A stretch of DNA of 64,000 nt from [Clostridium] leptum DSM 753 (GTDB lineage: Bacteria > Bacillota > Clostridia > Oscillospirales > Acutalibacteraceae). The notes beneath the pieces were generated by a model. The model ran no database searches and had not been told where the DNA came from. It saw only the letters and a program-made list of their open reading frames with translations. The stretch spans positions 248,001 to 312,000 of the forward strand of contig DS480350.1 in NCBI GenBank assembly GCA_000154345.1. The letters run 5' to 3'. Positions 35,093 to 43,637 of this stretch are shown here, in pieces. How positions within the stretch are numbered: the first letter of the stretch is position 1; every line of letters begins with the position of its first letter. The position numbers and the translations under genes are program-made.

Positions 35093-36277
35093 ATGAGGCT
35101 GTTTGGAAGAGCCAGGGCTGCGGAGCCAGCGGCGGCGGTGCAGACCGTGCCCGGCGGGAGGGGCGGCGCCTTTTCAGGAGCCTTGGACCGATACCAGGCC
35201 GCTGGCATGGAGCGGAAGCTCTACGACACCCTTCGCCTGACGGTCCCTATTATCGACGCGGCGGTCTGCAAAATCGTCCGGCTGACAGGCGGGGTTTCCG
35301 TCCAATGCGAAAGCCGGAGGGCGCGGGAGGATCTGAACCGGTTCCTGGAGTCGGTTCAGGTCAACGCCTGCGGCACGGGAATAGAGACGTTTCTGGGAAT
35401 TTATTTAGAACAGCTTCTCACCTATGGGACGGCTCTGGGGGAAATCGTGGTTTCCCAGGATGGGAAGGAAATTTCGGGCCTGTATAACGCCTCCCTGGAT
35501 GATGTGGAGCTGCGGACAGGGGACAGCCCTCTGGAACTGAAAATTTACAGCAGAGACGGGGCGGGCAACTGGCTTTTGGTCCAGCGTCCGGAGCTGATCG
35601 CCGTTTCTACCCTTAGCCCCAGGCCCGGCGAATTGCTGGGGGAATCTGTTTTAAAGGGGCTGCCCTTTGTCAGCTCCGTGCTTTTGAAGATTTACAACAG
35701 CATGGGCCTGAACTGGGAACGGGTAGGAAACGTCCGGTTCGCCGTTACCTACCAGCCCGGAGACGGAAACGAGCGCGCCTATACCAAGGAACGGGCGATA
35801 CAGATCGCCCAGGAGTGGCGTAAGGCTATGAAAAGCGGCGGTGATATCAGCGACTTTGTGGCGGTGGGAAATGTGAAGATCCAGACTATCGGCGCGGACA
35901 ATCAGATTCTGGACAGCGAGGTGCCGGTGCGCCAGATGCTGGAGCAGATCATCGCCAAGCTTTCTATCCCGCCGTTTTTACTGGGGCTTTCCTGGTCCAC
36001 CACCGAGCGGATGTCCGCCCAGCAGGCGGATATCCTGACCAGCGAACTGGAGGCCTACCGCCGGATTTTGAACCCGGTGATAGGAAAGGTGTGCTCTCTG
36101 TGGCTGCGGCTGCACGGGTATTCCCCGGAGCATACCGTAGTGTGGGATGACATCAATCTTCAGGACGCGGTGGAACTGTCTAACGCCAGGCTGCTCGAGG
36201 CCCGGGCCAAACAGATTGAACAGGAATTGAAGCCGGAGGGAGAACCGGAAGCGCCCCTGGAAGGAGGAACCCAATGA
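35093..36277 (+). CDS. Phage portal protein
   Basis: A 394-residue portal protein, the ring through which DNA enters the capsid and to which the tail attaches. It lies between terminase and prohead protease, as in HK97-like and PBSX-like modules. The pattern R-L-T-V-P-I-I-D-A-A-V then the long central strand-helix region ending in L-S-I-P-P-F-L-L-G and T-E-R-M-S-A-Q-Q fits phage portals. The length is at the short end of the family. The ATG at 35093 has only a weak GGA ahead of it. Its stop overlaps the ATG of the next gene (ATGA). Confidence 0.85.
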   Translation: MRLFGRARAAEPAAAVQTVPGGRGGAFSGALDRYQAAGMERKLYDTLRLTVPIIDAAVCKIVRLTGGVSVQCESRRAREDLNRFLESVQVNACGTGIETFLGIYLEQLLTYGTALGEIVVSQDGKEISGLYNASLDDVELRTGDSPLELKIYSRDGAGNWLLVQRPELIAVSTLSPRPGELLGESVLKGLPFVSSVLLKIYNSMGLNWERVGNVRFAVTYQPGDGNERAYTKERAIQIAQEWRKAMKSGGDISDFVAVGNVKIQTIGADNQILDSEVPVRQMLEQIIAKLSIPPFLLGLSWSTTERMSAQQADILTSELEAYRRILNPVIGKVCSLWLRLHGYSPEHTVVWDDINLQDAVELSNARLLEARAKQIEQELKPEGEPEAPLEGGTQ

Positions 36278-37263
36278 AGGAAGGCTATTTGCTGAAACGG
36301 AAGACGGAGCACGGAGTGGTAAGCCCCCAGGAGCTGGAAAAGATCAATCAGTATACCCGGAGGGAATTCCAGGCCCAGGAGCTTTACACCTTTTCCGTGG
36401 TGCTGTGCGACAACCAGGTGGACCGGGATTTTGAGTGTTTTACCAAGGCCGCCTTGGAAAAGCTGAAGGAGCTGTTTTTGGGAAAGACGGGCATTTTCGA
36501 CCACAGTATGCGGTCCGGCGGGCAGACCGCCCGGATTTATGACTGCCGGGTGGAAACCCTGCCGGAGAGAAAAAACCAGCTGGGAGAACCGTACAGCAGG
36601 CTGGTGGCCAGAGCTTATCTGCCCAGAACGGCCAAAAATCAGGATTTTATTACAGAGCTGGATTCCGGCATCAAAAAGGAGGTCAGCGTAGGCTGTGCGG
36701 TGAACCGTCTGCGCTGCTCCATCTGCGGAGAGGACCTGAAGAAGGGAGCCTGCCGCCATCAGAAGGGGAAAACCTACGACGGCAGGCTGTGCTGCACTGT
36801 GCTGGACGATCCCTACGACGCGTATGAATGGTCCTTTGTGGCGGTGCCGGCCCAGCGGGAAGCGGGAGTGATTAAAATGTACACGCCAACGGATACCGAG
36901 GAAGGGACAAGAACTAGCAGCGATATCATAAAGGCTTTTTCAGAGGGAAAGGAAATGACCCTGTCTCCGGAGGAGTGCGTGGAAATTTCCGGCTGCCTTC
37001 GGGAACTGGCCAAAAAGGCGGAGGCCGGAGAGGCCTATGAGCGGGAGCTCCGGCAGGAGGTGGTCAGGCTTTCTCTGCTGTCACAGCCGGGTGTGCCTAA
37101 GGACATCATGGAGCGGGTCGCCAAGCGAATGACCCTGGAGGAGCTTAAGGCGTTCCAAAAGGCGTACCGTCAGGAAAGCGGTAAGCTGGCACCCCCGAAG
37201 CCTCAGCTGGCTGGGGCAAGGGCTGAGGGAGCGCCTATCGAAAACGCTGAGTTTAAGATTTAG
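36274..37263 (+). CDS. Putative prohead protease with a Cys-rich insert
   Basis: A 329-residue protein in the prohead-protease position, between portal and capsid genes. Two short motifs match phage prohead proteases: G-I-F-D-H-S with H77 and E-V-S-V-G-C with S138, the expected His and Ser. Just after the Ser there is an insert with C148-x-x-C151, C160 and C173-C174, which looks like a zinc ribbon and is not usual in the family. The C-terminal third is charged and helical (about 230-290), so it may double as scaffold. GGAGG precedes the ATG, which overlaps the portal stop. The protease call is an inference from motifs and order. Confidence 0.6.
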   Translation: MKEGYLLKRKTEHGVVSPQELEKINQYTRREFQAQELYTFSVVLCDNQVDRDFECFTKAALEKLKELFLGKTGIFDHSMRSGGQTARIYDCRVETLPERKNQLGEPYSRLVARAYLPRTAKNQDFITELDSGIKKEVSVGCAVNRLRCSICGEDLKKGACRHQKGKTYDGRLCCTVLDDPYDAYEWSFVAVPAQREAGVIKMYTPTDTEEGTRTSSDIIKAFSEGKEMTLSPEECVEISGCLRELAKKAEAGEAYERELRQEVVRLSLLSQPGVPKDIMERVAKRMTLEELKAFQKAYRQESGKLAPPKPQLAGARAEGAPIENAEFKI

Positions 37264-37352
37264 CAGGCAGAGATTCCCGGAATAGGAGGGCGAAAGCCTA
37301 GCTCGTACCGGGACGCGAAAAAGTCAATTTAACCATCTAGGAGGAAAATAGC

Positions 37353-37694
37353 ATGAATGTTTCATTCGCAGGATTTGGAGAGAATATTGCCACCTTTGAG
37401 ACTGCCGCCGCGATTCCGGCAGGCACGCCGGTAAAAATGAGCGCTAACGGCACGGTAGCCGCCTGCGCCGCCGGAGACGCCTTTATTGGCATCGCCGTAA
37501 GTCAGCGGGGAGATTTCGTAGGCGTTCAGCTAAAGGGCTACCGTAATGCAGCGGTAACCGGAAGCGTGCCGGTAGGCTGGGCCCAGCTGGTGGCCGACGG
37601 CTCCGGAGGCGTGAAAGCGGCCGGAGAGGACGCCGCGGGCATCAGCGTGCTGGTGGTCTCCGCGGGCACCGCCGAGATCGGCATGATTTTATAA
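37353..37694 (+). CDS. Small capsid-associated protein (DUF2190-like decoration protein)
   Basis: A 113-residue Ala/Gly/Val-rich protein directly before the major capsid gene. The P-A-G-T-P-V-K, G-I-A-V-S-Q-R-G-D and beta-strand pattern resemble DUF2190-type head decoration proteins that sit on the capsid and stabilise it. GGAGG lies about nine bases before the ATG at 37353. The gap to the capsid gene is 19 bases. Binding cannot be shown from sequence. Confidence 0.65.
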   Translation: MNVSFAGFGENIATFETAAAIPAGTPVKMSANGTVAACAAGDAFIGIAVSQRGDFVGVQLKGYRNAAVTGSVPVGWAQLVADGSGGVKAAGEDAAGISVLVVSAGTAEIGMIL

Positions 37695-37713
37695 GAAACG
37701 AGGAGGAATACCT

Positions 37714-38724
37714 ATGGCTTTTTACGATACCGTCCGCTTGGAGAAGGGGATGTACAACACCCCGGGAAAAAGCTTCACCCAGGTGCTGGAGGAGCTGGAC
37801 CCCAGCGCCAGTTATGAAAACACAGAGTTTGCCGGCCTGGACGCTTATCAGCGCCAGCTGAAGCGGTTTGACATTAAGGTTGGCGGCAGAGGCTCCGACG
37901 TGGTGGAAAAGTTCTTTCAGAGCACCGACAGCGCGGCTTTGTTCCCCGAATATGTGGCCAGAGCGGTCACCCAGGGAATGGAGTCCGCTAATATCCTGCC
38001 CAATCTGGTGGCAACCGTCACCAAAATTGACGGCATGGATTACCGCACCATTACCTCTGAGCCGGAGGGCGAGCATTACTTCCCGCCTGTAGCGGAGCTT
38101 GCATCCTTGCCCCAGACTACGGTGAAAACCCAGAATAACCTGGTGAAGATGAACAAGCGGGGCAGAATGCTGGTGACCTCCTATGAGGCGCTGCGCTTCC
38201 AGAAGCTGGACCTGTTTACCGTCGTGCTGCGCCAGATCGGCGCCTATATCGCCAGAGCCCAGGCTCAGGACGCGGTAGGCGTGCTCCTAAACGGCGACGG
38301 GAACAACAATCCAGCAGAGGAAATGAACGGCGGCTCACCGGCGGCCCTGAGCTACGATTCCCTGGTGAAGATGTGGGCGGGCCTGGCCCCCTTTGAGCTG
38401 AATACCATGCTGGCCGGCACCGAAACGGTAAAGTCTGTTTTGAATCTAACGGAAATGAAGGACGCTCAGGCGGGCCTGAATTTCCAGGGCACCGGCCAGA
38501 TGGTCACTCCCATCGGCGCCGCTCTGATCCACGTGCCTACGATGGCAGATAAGGTGATCGTGGCCATGGATAAGACCTGCGCCCTGGAAATGGTCCAGGC
38601 GGGCGAGCTGATGACCGACTACGATAAGCTGATCGACCGCCAGCTGGAGAGGGCTTCTATCAGCGCCGTCACCGGCTTTGCCAAAATTTTCAGCGACGCG
38701 TCCAAGAAGCTGACGATTTCCTAA
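37714..38724 (+). CDS. Phage major capsid protein (HK97 fold)
   Basis: A 336-residue major capsid protein. It is the main shell subunit in this module, placed after portal, protease and decoration genes. The N-terminal arm has L-E-E-L-D-P-S and helical charged residues; the central part has D-Y-R-T-I and a long spine helix; K-R-G-R-M-L-V-T-S-Y-E-A-L-R is typical of the peptidase-matured capsid class. The C-terminal region ends in G-F-A-K-I-F. GAGGAGG before the ATG gives strong initiation, as expected for an abundant protein. A hairpin lies just after the stop. Confidence 0.88.
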   Translation: MAFYDTVRLEKGMYNTPGKSFTQVLEELDPSASYENTEFAGLDAYQRQLKRFDIKVGGRGSDVVEKFFQSTDSAALFPEYVARAVTQGMESANILPNLVATVTKIDGMDYRTITSEPEGEHYFPPVAELASLPQTTVKTQNNLVKMNKRGRMLVTSYEALRFQKLDLFTVVLRQIGAYIARAQAQDAVGVLLNGDGNNNPAEEMNGGSPAALSYDSLVKMWAGLAPFELNTMLAGTETVKSVLNLTEMKDAQAGLNFQGTGQMVTPIGAALIHVPTMADKVIVAMDKTCALEMVQAGELMTDYDKLIDRQLERASISAVTGFAKIFSDASKKLTIS

Positions 38725-38743
38725 CATTTTCGAATAAAGCAAT

Positions 38744-38767
38744 GGGGAAGCCTTTTTAGGCTTCCCC
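38744..38767 (+). terminator. Hairpin after the capsid gene
   Basis: GGGGAAGCC at 38744-38752 pairs with GGCTTCCCC at 38759-38767 around a T-rich loop. There is no T run after it, so it may be partial and set a capsid-to-tail expression ratio. Confidence 0.5.
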
Positions 38768-38949
38768 TGAGCAAAAAGAGGAGAATTTTTTGGGAAAGCT
38801 GCCCTTCCCCTCAACGGACGGCCAGAAGGCACAGCCTTGTCCGGCTGCGTTCTTGAAGCGAGACGGGTTGAAACCTACTGGTACAAACCTGGGGGGAGGC
38901 AGATTCAACGAAAGCTGTGTGAAAATCTTAGGATAGGAGGAGTGGCCGA

Positions 38950-39315
38950 TTGAAATTAGACATCCAAGAAATTTTAGAGCGCTTCGCCCTGATCGCCAGC
39001 CTGCCCATGGAGGAGGCGGTAGGTTATACCGCCCTTTGCTCCGACGCCGCGGGAGAGCTTACCAGGCGCCTGCGGGGAACGGTCAGCGAGAATAACGCTT
39101 CCCGCCTGGAACCCGCGGCCGCAAGCCTGGCTTATTACCGGTACGCCATGTACCAGGCCGCCAACGCGGAGGACTTCACCGTTGGAGATATCACCGTGGC
39201 CAGCGGCAGGGATGACAAGATTCGGCTGGCGCGGGAGGTTTGGATGGAGGCGGAGAGGGAGATTGCCGACCTGCTGTCGGATGACGGCTTTGTGTTCCGC
39301 GGGGTGCGAGTATGA
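38950..39315 (+). CDS. Head-tail connector protein
   Basis: A 121-residue mainly helical protein in the position of the gp6/YqbG-like adaptor that sits under the portal. It has helices around L-E-R-F-A-L-I-A-S-L and Y-Y-R-Y-A-M-Y-Q-A-A, a pattern often seen in head-tail connectors. The start is a TTG at 38950 with AGGAGG about nine bases upstream. Its stop overlaps the next ATG by four bases. The specific adaptor class is uncertain. Confidence 0.6.
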   Translation: MKLDIQEILERFALIASLPMEEAVGYTALCSDAAGELTRRLRGTVSENNASRLEPAAASLAYYRYAMYQAANAEDFTVGDITVASGRDDKIRLAREVWMEAEREIADLLSDDGFVFRGVRV

Positions 39316-39659
39316 AAAAATACGCGGCAGTCCGCAGGCTGATAAGGCTCTGCGGCCGGAATGTAAAACTGGTGATGGAGGCCACAGGAGAGATCAAGAA
39401 CGTCCGGGCGGTGATCCAGCCTCTGCGCTACCGGAACAACGCTAATGCGGGAGGAATTTATCTGCCTCCAGGATTCTCGGATTTGGAGAATTACCTTTAT
39501 CTGGGACCGGCCGACAAACCGTTGGATCCATATCGAAAGGCGGGCTATGTGGAGGCCAACGGAGAAAGCTATCTGATCCGCAGGGCCCAGCGGGTTTATT
39601 TTGAGGATCAATGCGTTTATGTCTGGGCGATCCTGCAAAAGCGTCATGAGGAGGAATAG
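39312..39659 (+). CDS. Probable head-closure/head-tail joining protein
   Basis: A 115-residue protein between the connector and the tail-terminator-like gene, the usual site of a head-closure (gp16/YqbH-like) protein. The I-Q-P-L-R-Y-R-N motif and the G-Y-V-E-A-N-G-E-S-Y-L-I-R-R-A strand pattern suit a small beta-barrel joining protein. It overlaps the previous gene by ATGA and ends one base before the next start. Assigned by position and size. Confidence 0.5.
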   Translation: MKKYAAVRRLIRLCGRNVKLVMEATGEIKNVRAVIQPLRYRNNANAGGIYLPPGFSDLENYLYLGPADKPLDPYRKAGYVEANGESYLIRRAQRVYFEDQCVYVWAILQKRHEEE

Positions 39660-39660
39660 G

Positions 39661-40161
39661 ATGGGTTTTTTTGACAGCGTTATTGAACAAACCATAGACC
39701 TGCTGAAAAGAGACGGGGAATTGTCCTCCTGCCGGATTTTAAAGGCCCATCCAGACTGCTTTCATCAGTCGCCCCTTTCCAAAGTGACGGTGACGGTCAG
39801 CCTGGGCGGCGCCCAGGTGGCGAGCGCCGCTATGGGGGATTTTCTGGGAACCCGGTCCTCCGGTGATTTTTATGGCAAATCCGCGGAAGTGACCCTGGAT
39901 ATCACAGTTTGGTCGCCTCTGTCGGCGGGAGGCGAGGCGGCGTGGGAAACGGCCTCCAGCCTGTGCGGTGACTTGATGTTTTCCGGCCTGGGATTTACCA
40001 GTGTCCAATGCGGGGAGATTTCCTATCACAGCGGGGCTATGGCTCTGACTCTGCCATGCCAGGCAAAAATCAGGCTGGCCTTTGGGAAAGCATCCGGCGG
40101 GGAAGCGGTCTCCGGCGTGGTTGTAAAAGGAAAGCTGGCCCAGGGAAAGGAAGTGGAATAA
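39661..40161 (+). CDS. Probable tail-terminator-like protein
   Basis: A 166-residue protein in the slot where PBSX-type clusters carry a tail-completion or tail-terminator subunit, directly before the sheath. I start it at the ATG at 39661, preceded by GAGGAATAGG. The sequence is beta-rich (L-S-K-V-T-V-T-V-S-L-G and Y-G-K-S-A-E-V-T-L-D-I-T-V-W) with an S-S-C-R-I-L N-terminal helix. Its final A is shared with the sheath ATG. The role is inferred from order. Confidence 0.5.
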   Translation: MGFFDSVIEQTIDLLKRDGELSSCRILKAHPDCFHQSPLSKVTVTVSLGGAQVASAAMGDFLGTRSSGDFYGKSAEVTLDITVWSPLSAGGEAAWETASSLCGDLMFSGLGFTSVQCGEISYHSGAMALTLPCQAKIRLAFGKASGGEAVSGVVVKGKLAQGKEVE

Positions 40162-41195
40162 TGCTCATTGCAAAAGAAAGGCCGGGAGTCTATTGGGATT
40201 ACGACGCTTCCGGCGTGCTGTGGGGCTCTGACAGCCTCAAACAGGTGGGAATCGCCGCCCTGTGTGAAAAGGGCGAACAAAACCGGGTGTATTCCATCCG
40301 GAGAATCAGCGATGGTAAAGCGGTGTTCGGTGAGGACAGCATTATGGCCGGAATGATCGAGAAAGCCCTCATTAACGGCGCCTCCGGGGTGAAAGCGGTG
40401 AAGGCCGGGACAGAGGAGAGCTTTGATTATGAGGCCGCCCTGGCGGCGCTGGAGCGGGAGGACGATCTGGGCGCTGTCTGCTGTGACAGCACCCAGGGGG
40501 CGGTTTTACAGCTTCTAAAGGCCAGCGCGGCGGCCGCCTCAGACAGCGGCCGGGAACGGGTGGCGGTAGGCTGCTTTTCCGGAGAGGATCCGGCAGCCTT
40601 TGCCAATCAGTTAAACTGCGAGCGGATGATGCTTTTGTGCCAGGCGCCGGAGGGCAAGCCTGCCGGCGGCGGACTGCTTGCGGCCGCCTTGGCTGGCAGG
40701 CTTGCGGCTGCGGCGGATCCATCCGCGGCTCTCAACGGCGCGGTGCTGGAGGGAATCACAGGACTGTCCAAGGCGTTTCCCGAGGAGGAGCTGGACATTC
40801 TGCTGCAAAACGGCGTGGCGGTTTTGGAAATGCGGGCTGGCCGGGCAGAGCTGATTCGGGGCGTCAGCACCAGAACGAAAACAGACGGCGTTTCCGACCG
40901 GACCTTCCACGACATCAATACGGTGCTGATCATCGATACAGTGATCGCCGGGATTAGAGCCTCTCTGAAGAGGATGCTGGCAGGGGCCAGAAACAATGAA
41001 AAGACCAGAAGCGCCCTTGCGACTCAGACAGCGGTGAAGCTGGAGGAGTACCGGCTTCAGGGAATTCTGGACAGCTACCGTTCCCCAGTCGTGGCCGCTT
41101 CAGGAGAGGACCCGTCGGTGTGCGTCGTGACGGTGGAATTTACCGCCGCCAGAGGCCTGAACCAGATCGTGATCCAGGCCAGCATTACGGTATAA
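40161..41195 (+). CDS. Contractile tail sheath protein
   Basis: A 344-residue sheath protein, the outer tail tube that contracts in myophages and related particles. The C-terminal part has the conserved N-N-E-K-T-R-S and R-L-Q-G-I-L-D-S-Y region and a closing beta strand (L-N-Q-I-V-I-Q-A-S-I-T-V) that links neighbouring subunits in XkdK-type sheaths. The N-terminus P-G-V-Y-W-D-Y matches the family. Start ATG 40161 follows GGGAAAGGAAG and overlaps the previous stop by one base. The protein is short for a sheath, close to the PBSX minimum. Confidence 0.85.
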   Translation: MLIAKERPGVYWDYDASGVLWGSDSLKQVGIAALCEKGEQNRVYSIRRISDGKAVFGEDSIMAGMIEKALINGASGVKAVKAGTEESFDYEAALAALEREDDLGAVCCDSTQGAVLQLLKASAAAASDSGRERVAVGCFSGEDPAAFANQLNCERMMLLCQAPEGKPAGGGLLAAALAGRLAAAADPSAALNGAVLEGITGLSKAFPEEELDILLQNGVAVLEMRAGRAELIRGVSTRTKTDGVSDRTFHDINTVLIIDTVIAGIRASLKRMLAGARNNEKTRSALATQTAVKLEEYRLQGILDSYRSPVVAASGEDPSVCVVTVEFTAARGLNQIVIQASITV

Positions 41196-41205
41196 GGAGG
41201 AGCCT

Positions 41206-41592
41206 ATGGAAAATGGAAATTTTCCCACCAGCCGGGATATTTATTTGGAGGTTAACGGCAGAAAGCTGGCGGTGGTAGAGGGATATAAAGCCCACTCTGC
41301 CCGGGAGAGCCACTATGTGGAGGCCTTTGGAAGCGCTGAGCCGGTAGGCACTGTGCCAGGAAAAACCAAGCATTTTGTGGAGCTTTCCCGAGTCTATGCC
41401 TGCGAGGGCGCGTTAGATGACGGGGTCAGCTTTTTTGAGCTTTCCGGCTTTAACCTGGTGATCGTCAAGCCGGACCGCCGGATTATCTATTCCGGCTGTG
41501 AATGGAATGAGATCAGCGAATCTGCCGGGATCAACGACACGGTTCTGGAGGGCGTTTCCCTGATCGCTTCCCATAGGATGGAGCTGACATGA
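41206..41592 (+). CDS. Tail tube protein (XkdM-like)
   Basis: A 128-residue protein directly after the sheath, the standard place for the inner tube subunit. The strand pattern (D-I-Y-L-E-V-N-G-R-K-L-A, Y-V-E-A-F-G-S-A-E-P-V, F-V-E-L-S-R-V-Y) matches the XkdM-like tube fold. GGAGG is eight bases before the ATG. The stop overlaps the next small gene by four bases. A tube implies a real tail, but the gene set to measure its length is missing here. Confidence 0.75.
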   Translation: MENGNFPTSRDIYLEVNGRKLAVVEGYKAHSARESHYVEAFGSAEPVGTVPGKTKHFVELSRVYACEGALDDGVSFFELSGFNLVIVKPDRRIIYSGCEWNEISESAGINDTVLEGVSLIASHRMELT

Positions 41593-41801
41593 AGGAGCCT
41601 AGAAAAGTGAAGGTGCGCCGGAGAACCAAAAGGGAAATCCCCTGGTCAGGCGGAAGTCCGCCGGAAACCAAAATCGTTTACAAGCGGGAAGCGACACCCG
41701 TTCAGAGTGCGGGAAACCGCCGGCCTGAAACAGAGGACATCTCCCTGGCCATGGAGCGGGATGCCAGACGGTACTCCGGCTTATGGGAGGTAGAGCTATG
41801 A
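41589..41801 (+). CDS. Small hypothetical protein in the tape-measure position
   Basis: A 70-residue basic protein between the tail tube and the LysM protein, where a contractile-tail cluster normally has one or two chaperone genes and a large tape measure gene. The N-terminal half is rich in Lys/Arg (K-V-K-V-R-R-R-T-K-R), and the C-terminal half has I-S-L-A-M-E-R-D-A-R-R-Y-S. It overlaps both neighbours by four bases, so it is translated with them. Either it is a real small tail protein or the scar of a deletion that removed the tape measure. I do not know its function. Confidence 0.5.
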   Translation: MKEPRKVKVRRRTKREIPWSGGSPPETKIVYKREATPVQSAGNRRPETEDISLAMERDARRYSGLWEVEL

Positions 41802-42322
41802 ACACAGCGCTGATGCGGTTTCAGGACTACACCTGGAAGCACAACCCGAAGACCATACAGGTGGCTTGCCGCCGGGAGATCAAAGAGTGGAAGCTGCCCG
41901 GACAGGGAAACCTTTTGCAGGACCTAGGCCCGGGAAAGCGGATCGTCACAGGAGAGGGGGAACTGTTCGGGGAAGATTGCCTCCTCCAGTTCCGGACGCT
42001 GGCGGCCCTGTGCGAACAGGGAGGAACCGGCTTATTAATCCTGCCGGATTCCACCGGGTTCGAGGCCAGCTTGGTTTCTCTGACCATGGCCGGCCAGGCG
42101 GGACCGGATATCGTAGGCTATCGGTTCGAGTTTTGGGAACAGGTCGGGGAAGGAATTCCGGTCCTCCGGGAGGGCAAGGATTACCATATCGTACAGGAGG
42201 GGGAAACCCTCTGGGACATTTCTAAACTATATGGGATTTCCATTTCTGAGCTGGCACGGCGGAATCCTAATGTGAAGCGCCCCGACCAGCTGGCTGCGGG
42301 AGAGAAGGTGGCGCTGCGGTGA
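41798..42322 (+). CDS. LysM tail protein (XkdP-like)
   Basis: A 174-residue tail/baseplate protein. The C-terminal LysM domain (about 129-173; Y-H-I-V-Q-E-G-E-T-L-W-D-I-S then N-P-N-V and D-Q-L-A-A-G-E) is typical of XkdP-like hub adaptors. The N-terminal half has the adaptor-type start with F-Q-D-Y-T-W. GGGAGG is seven bases before the ATG at 41798. The next gene starts with a GTG that overlaps the stop. The LysM may bind peptidoglycan or simply serve as a fold. Confidence 0.8.
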   Translation: MNTALMRFQDYTWKHNPKTIQVACRREIKEWKLPGQGNLLQDLGPGKRIVTGEGELFGEDCLLQFRTLAALCEQGGTGLLILPDSTGFEASLVSLTMAGQAGPDIVGYRFEFWEQVGEGIPVLREGKDYHIVQEGETLWDISKLYGISISELARRNPNVKRPDQLAAGEKVALR

Positions 42323-43290
42323 TTTACCGATTAACGGCTTATGGAGGAGAAACGAGGGAATTCACAAAGCCGGCGTCAGTCCGTTTTTCCGCAGACCGGG
42401 ACGCCCCGGCTCACAGCCTGGAAGCCCGGTTTCCCCTGGAACCGCTTGGGAGCGGACAGCGTCTGCCGGAATTTCACACGATTCAAGTCGTAAAGGACGG
42501 AGCGGTGTTTTTCCGGGGATTGATCGACGAGCAGACGATCCTTGTGGATGGGGACGGGGCGGGAATTGAAGTGTGCTCCAGAAGCATGGCGGCGCTCCTG
42601 CTGGACAACGAGGCGATCCCTCAGACCTATTACGTGCCATCCACCAGGCTGATTTACCAGCGCCATGCCCAGCCCTATGGCTTTTCGGAGTTTTCGGGAA
42701 AAGACAAGGCATTTTCCACCAAGCTCCAAATTGAAAAGGGCGCCAGTGAGTGGGAAGTGATCGAGAGCTTCTGCCGGGACGCTTTAGGCACCCGGCCCCA
42801 GGTAACCTTTACCGGAGAGCTTCAAATGGAGCCCCAGGACCCGGAGGCTGAGGCGCTGTTTTCCAACTGCGGAGGAATTTTCTACGCCTCTATCCGGGAG
42901 GAGCGTCTGAGGTGCAAGCGGCTTTCCCAGGTTTTAGTCCGCTCAGAGCGGCTGGGCGGCTACAGCACCCAGGTATGGGATTCCCAGGCGGCGGGAGATG
43001 GAATCCTCCGCCGCCGCCTGCTGAACGCGGTGGATGATCCGAAAACCCCAGTATTCCGAGGACAATTGCTGCTGGACAAAAGCCGGGAGCAGGCCTACCA
43101 GCTCGAACTGGCCTGTCCGGGAGAAAGAATTTTGCCGCTGGAGACCCGGGCCAGGGTGGCGGACCCTGTTCTGGGTGATTTTGAAGCGCTGAAGGTGAGC
43201 GGGATTTCTTACCGGCTGGACTCCGCGGGAGAACAAACGCTGGTAATTTTAAGGAAGGATTGGGAGGCGGAAAGCGATGTGGCTGGGTAA
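42319..43290 (+). CDS. Baseplate hub protein (XkdQ/gp27-like)
   Basis: A 323-residue hub protein at the tail tip. It fits XkdQ-like proteins by position (after the LysM gene), length and pattern: D-R-D-A-P-A-H-S-L-E-A-R-F-P, F-F-R-G-L-I-D-E-Q then C-S-R-S-M-A-A-L-L-L-D-N-E-A. It starts with GTG at 42319, overlapping the LysM stop. Its end overlaps the next gene by 14 bases. Confidence 0.72.
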   Translation: MIYRLTAYGGETREFTKPASVRFSADRDAPAHSLEARFPLEPLGSGQRLPEFHTIQVVKDGAVFFRGLIDEQTILVDGDGAGIEVCSRSMAALLLDNEAIPQTYYVPSTRLIYQRHAQPYGFSEFSGKDKAFSTKLQIEKGASEWEVIESFCRDALGTRPQVTFTGELQMEPQDPEAEALFSNCGGIFYASIREERLRCKRLSQVLVRSERLGGYSTQVWDSQAAGDGILRRRLLNAVDDPKTPVFRGQLLLDKSREQAYQLELACPGERILPLETRARVADPVLGDFEALKVSGISYRLDSAGEQTLVILRKDWEAESDVAG

Positions 43291-43627
43291 AAAGATAGCT
43301 TCCCGGCAAAAGGAAGCGGAAAGGCCGGTGGCGGGGACAATCTCGGGGGAACAGAACGGCGGCTTGCTGCTTCAGTCCTCGTCGGAGTACCGGGAGGTAG
43401 CCGCCGCAGGACCCTATGGAGTGAAGAGCCTGCCTCCCGCCGGGGAAAACGCGGTGGGCGTGGTTTCCGGAGAAAAGACCTTCTGCCTGGGAGTGGAAAT
43501 CGACCCAAAGGGCTTGCAGCCGGGCGAGCTGGTTCTGTTTTCCTCAGGAGGAGCGAAAATCACCCTGACCCGGGATGGGAAAATCCAGCTGGAGGGCCAG
43601 GTGTTTATTAACGGCGCAGAACAATAA
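43277..43627 (+). CDS. Short baseplate/spike protein (gpV or Mu gp45-like)
   Basis: A 116-residue protein in the spike position between hub and gp25-like wedge genes. It has an OB-type pattern (G-P-Y-G-V-K-S-L-P-P-A-G-E-N-A) and repeated short beta strands ending in G-Q-V-F-I-N-G, which fits the gpV/gp45 tail spike N-terminal domain, but the long helical tip of typical spikes is absent. It starts inside the hub gene and is followed ten bases later by the next start. Role inferred from order and fold pattern. Confidence 0.6.
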   Translation: MWLGKKIASRQKEAERPVAGTISGEQNGGLLLQSSSEYREVAAAGPYGVKSLPPAGENAVGVVSGEKTFCLGVEIDPKGLQPGELVLFSSGGAKITLTRDGKIQLEGQVFINGAEQ

Positions 43628-43637
43628 GGAGGCGGTT

